A DNA stretch of 64,000 nucleotides, taken from CADCWK01 sp964244115 (GTDB lineage: Bacteria > Chloroflexota > Chloroflexia > Thermomicrobiales > UBA6265). This document shows positions 59,529-64,000 of the stretch, in pieces; position 1 is the stretch's first letter; the number at the start of each line of letters is the position of its first letter. The stretch covers positions 69,475 through 133,474 of the forward strand of contig CAXTHM010000001.1 of NCBI GenBank assembly GCA_964244115.1, given 5' to 3'. The notes beneath the pieces were generated by a model. The model had not been told where the DNA came from. It did not search any database and worked only from the letters and a program-made list of their open reading frames with translations. The position numbers and the translations under genes are program-made.

Positions 59529-60638
59529 CTAGTCGGCGGCATCCGCCTCGCCGAGGCGCTCGGCCTCGTCCACCGCTCGGAGCTCGTTGAGCAATGGGTC
59601 GAGGTTGCCGGCCAGCACGCCGGGGATGTTGCTGACGTTCATCCTGATCCGGTGGTCGGTGATCCGGTCCTGCGGGAAGTTGTAGGTCCGGATCTTCTCG
59701 CTGCGCTCGCCGGAGCCGATCTGCGAGCGGCGGGCGTCGCCACGCTCCTGGTTGGCCTTCTGCTGCTCGATGTCGTAGAGCCGGGAGCGCAGGACCGTCA
59801 TCGCCTTAAGCTTGTTCTTGAGCTGGCTCTTCTCGTCCTGGCAGGTCACGACCAGCCCGGTCGGCAGGTGGGTGATCCGGACGGCGGAGTCGGTCGTGTT
59901 GACGCTCTGCCCGCCGTTGCCGCTGGAACGGTAGACGTCGATCCGGAGGTCGTTGTCGGCGATCTGGATGTCGACGTCCTCGGCCTCGGGCAGGACCGCG
60001 ACGCTGGCGGTGCTGGTGTGGATCCGGCCCTGGCTCTCCGTCGAGGGCACGCGCTGGACGCGGTGGACGCCGCTCTCGTAGCGCAGGTAGCTGTAGGCGC
60101 CGGTGCCGTTGACCTGGAAGATGATCTCCCGGAAGCCGCCGCCGTCGGTCAGCGTCTCGGAGATGACCTCGACTCGCCACCGCATCTTCTCGGCGTACCG
60201 GACGTACATCCGGAACAGGTCGGCGGCGAACAGGGCGGCCTCGTCGCCGCCGGTCCCGGCCCGGATCTCGATGATGACGTTCTTGTCGTCGTTCGGGTCC
60301 TTCGGCACGAGCAGCCGCCGGATCGCGGCGACCTGCCCCTCGCTGGCCTGACGCAGGGTCTGGAGCTCGTCACCGGCGAGTTCGGCCAGCTCGCGATCCG
60401 GCCCGGCCCCGGCGACCATCTCCTCGGCCTCGGCGATGCCCTGGACGGTCGCCAAGTACTCGCGGTAGGCGACGACGATCGGCTCGAGCTCGGCCCGCTC
60501 GCGGCCGATCTCCTGGAGGCGGGTCGGGTCGGTCGAGACGGCGGGGTCGGCCATCAGGTGCTCGAGTTCTCCGGCCCGCCGGTCGAGTTCGGCCAGCTGG
60601 CGGAGCAGGTTGTTGGCGGCGGGGGCGGTGGTCGTCAT
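59529..60638 (-). CDS. prfA: Peptide chain release factor 1
   Basis: 369 residues. Reads UAA and UAG stop codons and releases the peptide. The catalytic GGQ is in SSGNGGQSVNTTDSAVRIT split near 237-245, and the decoding tripeptide PST (PxT type, specific to RF1 and not SPF of RF2) is in RVPSTESQGRIHTS. The N-terminal coiled region and the PNDDKNVIIEIRAGTGGDEA domain are normal. ATG at 60636-60638. The leader on the minus strand can fold into a bulged hairpin (about 60668-60708, CGCCCCGT...ACGGGGCG). Confidence 0.96.
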   Translation of the reverse strand: MTTTAPAANNLLRQLAELDRRAGELEHLMADPAVSTDPTRLQEIGRERAELEPIVVAYREYLATVQGIAEAEEMVAGAGPDRELAELAGDELQTLRQASEGQVAAIRRLLVPKDPNDDKNVIIEIRAGTGGDEAALFAADLFRMYVRYAEKMRWRVEVISETLTDGGGFREIIFQVNGTGAYSYLRYESGVHRVQRVPSTESQGRIHTSTASVAVLPEAEDVDIQIADNDLRIDVYRSSGNGGQSVNTTDSAVRITHLPTGLVVTCQDEKSQLKNKLKAMTVLRSRLYDIEQQKANQERGDARRSQIGSGERSEKIRTYNFPQDRITDHRIRMNVSNIPGVLAGNLDPLLNELRAVDEAERLGEADAAD

Positions 60639-61127
60639 CCGGGGTCTCGTCCTTGGATCAGGCAATGGGGACGCCCCGTCCGACGCCAGACGGGCGGCGT
60701 CACGGGGCGATAGCTCCTTCCATTATACCTGACCCATGCCAGCCCTCCTACGTTCCCTATGCGTCGTCCGGGGTATAGGGGCCGGAAGCAGGGCGGCCGG
60801 GAAGCCGGAACGGCCAGGAACTCGTCGATCAGCAATCACCCTCCCTGATGGACGACGATGTGGTCGAACAGGTCCGGCAGGGTTCGGCAGAGACCACGCG
60901 GAGCAGCGGCGGAGCCTGGCGCTACGGTCCGCCCGTCGGACCATATCGGGATCTCGTGACCGATCCCCGGGATCATGATCGTGCGTCAGCCCCCATCCCC
61001 TCCTCTACGAACACCTCACCCGCGAAACCATGACATTCCCGCCGCAGGAAGTCAGGAACACGGAACGGCGCCACCGGGTCTCCCCGATGGCGCCACAGGA
61101 TCGTCGATTGCCCCTCGGTGGCATCGA
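60639..61127. other. Intergenic region between prfA and the PQQ-propeller gene
   Basis: 489 bp. A hairpin ends the propeller transcript at 61067-61094, and the prfA leader occupies 60640-60730. No gene or family A-C repeat is seen. Confidence 0.35.
61067..61094. terminator. 12-bp hairpin after the PQQ-propeller gene
   Basis: GGCGCCACCGGG and CCCGATGGCGCC pair with one mismatch around TCTC, 34 bp after the stop at 61128. Confidence 0.55.
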
Positions 61128-63563
61128 TCAGCCCTGGCTTGGCTTCCCGTCTGGGGTGAGCTCGACCCACTCGTCGATGAGCCACTGGCCGTCGACCTCG
61201 ACGAAGACGATGAGGTTGCCGTAGTCGGGGCTCCACTCCGATGTCTGCACGACCGCCACGCGACCATCGGGCAGAACGCGTCCGGTCGCCAGGATCTGGT
61301 TCTGGTCCAGCGCACCACTGGCTCCACCCCAGGACGAGTACCCGTCGTAGGCGAGCCGCCACACGACCCACGGACGAAGGAAGTAGTCGTCCGAAGAGAA
61401 GGCCGCGAGATAGGCACCGTTGCCCGGTCGGCTGCACGATTGCATCCGTTCCAGCGTCGCGGCGATCCCACTGGCCTGCTCCTCCGAGACGGTGGTTCCG
61501 CTCGGCAGGTCGTCCCAGCGCATGGCTGGCGCCTGCGTCTGCTGCTCCCCGACGACGATATCGGGTAGCGTGAATGCCGGTGTCGCGGACGGGAGCGGCA
61601 CGGTCGGTAGTACCGCCGGGCCCCCATCGGGGATCGGGGTGGCATAGACCATGGGACGCGGCGTCACGTCGCAGGGAGGCAATCCGGAGATATCGACCTC
61701 GGACCCGGAGACCGTCCTTTCGCCCGGATCGCCCGATCCTCCGACAGCGTAGAGCCAGTCATCCTGGCTCATGAAGTAGACCGTGCCGTTGCCCGCATAG
61801 ATCTGGCTGGCGATGGCGCCGCCCGTCCGAACGGTCCAGAGCACATCACCGGTCCGCAGATCGATCGCCCGGACCGAGCTGTCGGAATTGCCGGCGTAGA
61901 CGATCCCGTCGGCGATCGTCGGGATAGGTTCATCCAGAGAGGAGGCCGGCACGTCCCAGAGCACGTCCTGCCCGGTCGCGACATCGATCGCCCGCAATGA
62001 TCGCCCGTTGTACGGACCGACGGTGAGCACCGCCACGCCATCGGCCACCGCGACCGGTGACGGTTCGTACCCCTGGGTCTCGCGCGTCCATCGCTCCTGC
62101 CCGGTCTGAAGACTGACGGCTGCGAAGACGTTCGTCCCGTTGTTGCGGTTGGTCGACAGGAACACGGTGTCACCCGAGATCACCGGATCGATCGTGTTCC
62201 GCTGGAAGCCGCTCCCGTAGTCGTCGACCCCGTTTCCGGTTTCCTGCGGCCAGTACCAGGCGACATCACCCGTGTCGAGCCGGAAGGCGTAGGTGAACCC
62301 GGAGTAACTCGTGACAACCACGAGGCCGCCGGCGACCGACACGGACGATGACTGTGGTTCGCGTGGCTCATAGGAGATCGCGAACGCTGATGGGACATTG
62401 AGACTCGACCACTGGATCTCACCGGTCTGGCTATCGAGCCCGCGAGCGTACCCGTCGCGGTCCATGACGAAGACCATCCCGTCGGCGAAGACCGGGCTCT
62501 GGTAGCCGACGAGGCCGACGGCGGTCCGCCACCGCTCCGCACCGGTCGAGGCATCGAACGCCACGACATAGCCCCGAGTCCGGTCGACCTGCTCATTCGG
62601 GTCCGGTGTCCCGCCGCTCGGAGACAGGACTCCGTCCAAAGGATCGACCGCCACGAACACCAGACCGTCGGCGATCACCGGTGAGCCCAGGGAGACGCCG
62701 TTGAATGTCGTCGACCAGTGCTCGTCGGACGTTGCGGCATCGATCGCGTGAAGCGTGACGTCGGCCAATGGCGGGGCCGTCGGCGAACCCTGCGTGCTCT
62801 GACGCTCGACGGAGAGCACCATCCCGCCACTGACCAGCACGGTCGAGCCCGCATCCGGAAGGAGTCCTGGTCGCCCCGACTCGTCCATGGCATCGACCGG
62901 CAGTCGCCATCGCAGCGTCGGGTCGCTGCGGACGCCGGGGCCGGGCATCTCCCCGGTCCGGCCGGCATTGCCCTGGGCCATCGCGACCTCGCCGGCCGCA
63001 ACCGCCGGCGTCGAGACCTGGGTGGTCTGGCCGAAGCCGGGGACGAGGGCGGGCAGCCCGTCGCCGCTGCCGCCCATCAGGACGGAGACGAGGCCGACGA
63101 TCAGGGCCGCGGCGCCGAGCAGTTCGACGATCGGCCAGCCCAGCCGATCCCAGCGCCGGGCCAGACCGTTGCGGCGCCGTGGCACCCCTGTCCGGGATGG
63201 TGTCGCGCGTCGCGGCGATACGGGAAGCGTTGCCAGGCGAGTGCCAACCGGTGTCCGGTCAGACATCGTGTCCTCCTTATGGCCCCTCATTGGGCCAACT
63301 GGTGCGTGCGGTCGGATCGGTTGAGGTGGCGTCAGCACCGGACGATCGGCGTCGGGCTGGCTGGCCTGGGCAGTCGCCCACGTCCGCTCGGCGTCGGCCG
63401 CCGCGACGACCCAGGCCCGGAGCGCCGCCGGCGCCGGACGGGCATCCCCAGTCAGCGCGGCCGTGATCGCGCGGAGCTCGTCGGCTGCCAGCAGGTCGTG
63501 GTCGTCCGTGGCGTCTGGTCCCGTCGTGCTGGCGGGCCAGTCACCGGAGGGTGGTCGGGTCAT
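61128..63563 (-). CDS. Membrane-anchored PQQ-type beta-propeller, probable anti-sigma partner
   Basis: 811 residues if started at the ATG 63563, which overlaps the sigma gene stop by 23 bp. About 100 N-terminal residues are soluble and helical (LLAADELRAITAALTGDAR), as expected for an anti-sigma segment although no zinc anti-sigma motif is visible. One transmembrane helix follows at about 145-165 (IVELLGAAALIVGLVSVLMG). Outside lies a PQQ/BamB-like propeller at about 200-630, built from repeats such as GSPVIADGLVFVA, YQSPVFADGMVFVMDRDGYA and PIPTIADGIVYAGNSDSSVR. The C-terminal 170 residues form another domain (WLIDEWVELTP). An ATG at 63266 with AAGGAGG would give a 712-residue form without the N-terminal part. 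Confidence 0.82.
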   Translation of the reverse strand: MTRPPSGDWPASTTGPDATDDHDLLAADELRAITAALTGDARPAPAALRAWVVAAADAERTWATAQASQPDADRPVLTPPQPIRPHAPVGPMRGHKEDTMSDRTPVGTRLATLPVSPRRATPSRTGVPRRRNGLARRWDRLGWPIVELLGAAALIVGLVSVLMGGSGDGLPALVPGFGQTTQVSTPAVAAGEVAMAQGNAGRTGEMPGPGVRSDPTLRWRLPVDAMDESGRPGLLPDAGSTVLVSGGMVLSVERQSTQGSPTAPPLADVTLHAIDAATSDEHWSTTFNGVSLGSPVIADGLVFVAVDPLDGVLSPSGGTPDPNEQVDRTRGYVVAFDASTGAERWRTAVGLVGYQSPVFADGMVFVMDRDGYARGLDSQTGEIQWSSLNVPSAFAISYEPREPQSSSVSVAGGLVVVTSYSGFTYAFRLDTGDVAWYWPQETGNGVDDYGSGFQRNTIDPVISGDTVFLSTNRNNGTNVFAAVSLQTGQERWTRETQGYEPSPVAVADGVAVLTVGPYNGRSLRAIDVATGQDVLWDVPASSLDEPIPTIADGIVYAGNSDSSVRAIDLRTGDVLWTVRTGGAIASQIYAGNGTVYFMSQDDWLYAVGGSGDPGERTVSGSEVDISGLPPCDVTPRPMVYATPIPDGGPAVLPTVPLPSATPAFTLPDIVVGEQQTQAPAMRWDDLPSGTTVSEEQASGIAATLERMQSCSRPGNGAYLAAFSSDDYFLRPWVVWRLAYDGYSSWGGASGALDQNQILATGRVLPDGRVAVVQTSEWSPDYGNLIVFVEVDGQWLIDEWVELTPDGKPSQG

Positions 63564-64000
63564 CGATCGCCCCTTTCAGCTGGGCCAGCGTCCGACGGAG
63601 CCGCTGCCGCGCCGCCACATCGGAGATACCGAGGGTGCCGGCGATCTGGACGAGGGTCAGACCGGCCGCGAACCGGAGATGGAGCAACTCGCGCTGCTCC
63701 GGGGAGAGGCCGTCGAGCAGCGCGGCCACCTCCCGCCGCTGCTCGGAGCGGACCGCGGCGATCTCCGGCCGCTCGTCGGGGTCGACGGGCTCCGGCGCCG
63801 CCCCACCCATCCCCTCCCACGAGACCTCGCGACCCCGCTGACGGGTGAGGTTGGTGGCCTCGTTCCGAGCGATCCGGAACAGCCAGCCGACCATGGCGTC
63901 GTCGTCGCCCCGGAAGCGGTCGCGCGCCTGACAGGCCTTCAGGAAGACCTGCTGGGCGATATCCTCGGCGAGCTGATCGTCCCGGAGCCAGCCCCGGAGG
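63541..64000 (-). CDS. ECF sigma factor, 5' end beyond the window
   Basis: The visible 152 residues start inside region 2 (AEDIAQQVFLKACQAR, WLFRIARNEATNL) and end with region 4: LSPEQRELLHLRFAAGLTLVQIAGTLGISDVAARQRLRRTLAQL in pieces (helix-turn-helix). It initiates transcription at its own promoter class. The downstream gene overlaps its stop by 23 bp, the usual arrangement of an ECF sigma with its regulator. About 20-40 residues are missing to the right. Confidence 0.92.
   Translation of the reverse strand, partial: LRGWLRDDQLAEDIAQQVFLKACQARDRFRGDDDAMVGWLFRIARNEATNLTRQRGREVSWEGMGGAAPEPVDPDERPEIAAVRSEQRREVAALLDGLSPEQRELLHLRFAAGLTLVQIAGTLGISDVAARQRLRRTLAQLKGAIDDPTTLR

Noticed and set aside
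1..64000. tRNA or rRNA genes.
   Set aside because: A reading for the T-loop pattern and acceptor-stem pairing found no credible tRNA; no rRNA-like sequence was seen. A covariance-model search would settle it.

Overview
The window reads as a high-GC bacterial chromosome, most likely from a Chloroflexota member close to Thermomicrobiales. This is inferred from the style of its Tat-exported proteins (twin-arginine signal, then AQDATP and TP/GTP-rich linkers), several LepB paralogues and an F420-type LLM oxidoreductase, not from a marker-gene tree. Five runs of exactly ten N (6609, 13003, 24151, 29040, 47965) show that it is a scaffold, probably metagenome-derived. Two of the gaps carry short stretches of what look like foreign genes (ubiB, wecB) that should be masked.

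Layout. 1-5.9 kb: guaA (cut by the left edge), a RusA-like resolvase, pheA, a signal peptidase and a Tat-exported cysteine-rich protein. 5.9-10.2 kb: a response-regulator remnant, a DedA protein, a second signal peptidase, an AT-rich kilobase with a small secreted protein, a 5'-truncated third signal peptidase, and a 197-bp element bounded by 35-bp perfect inverted repeats. 10.2-17 kb: a phytase-like esterase-type exported protein, two tandem uronate-dehydrogenase-like reductases, four small membrane proteins and proS. 17-29 kb: a cobalamin adenosyltransferase, a GFO/IDH/MocA oxidoreductase, a D-threonine-aldolase-like PLP enzyme, dps, two tandem APH-type phosphotransferases, an LLM oxidoreductase and protoporphyrinogen oxidase. 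29-38.9 kb: an unrecognised 539-residue protein, an ArgD/LysJ-type aminotransferase, an exported superoxide dismutase, two GNATs, a MarR regulator, argH and a 7Fe ferredoxin. 38.9-45.2 kb: the most accessory-looking part, with a UvrD-like helicase translationally coupled to a zinc-knuckle/beta-helix protein, a second protein of the same type on lower-GC DNA, and DUF2382 and DinB genes between them. 45.2-64 kb: phosphotransferases, CCA-adding enzyme, DUF2461, DoxX-like, an ABC permease, two Yip1 proteins, a ParB-like-fold protein, a metallophosphoesterase, a PHP protein, DUF1684, prfA, and an ECF sigma gene overlapping a large membrane-anchored PQQ-propeller protein at the right edge.

Most genes are housekeeping and independently transcribed; real couplings are few (14.8 kb pair, argH-GNAT, helicase-beta-helix, sigma-propeller). 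Many intergenic spaces are filled by dispersed palindromic repeats: family A (about 100 bp, at least ten copies), family B (about 50-70 bp) and a 20-bp family C. Several genes end in long, nearly perfect hairpins without a U tract.

The best candidate for an undescribed system is the helicase plus zinc-knuckle/beta-helix pair at 41907-45175 with its detached paralogue at 38952-39908. The function is unknown; a nucleic-acid-directed or defence role is inference only. The repeat families and the 539-residue protein come next.
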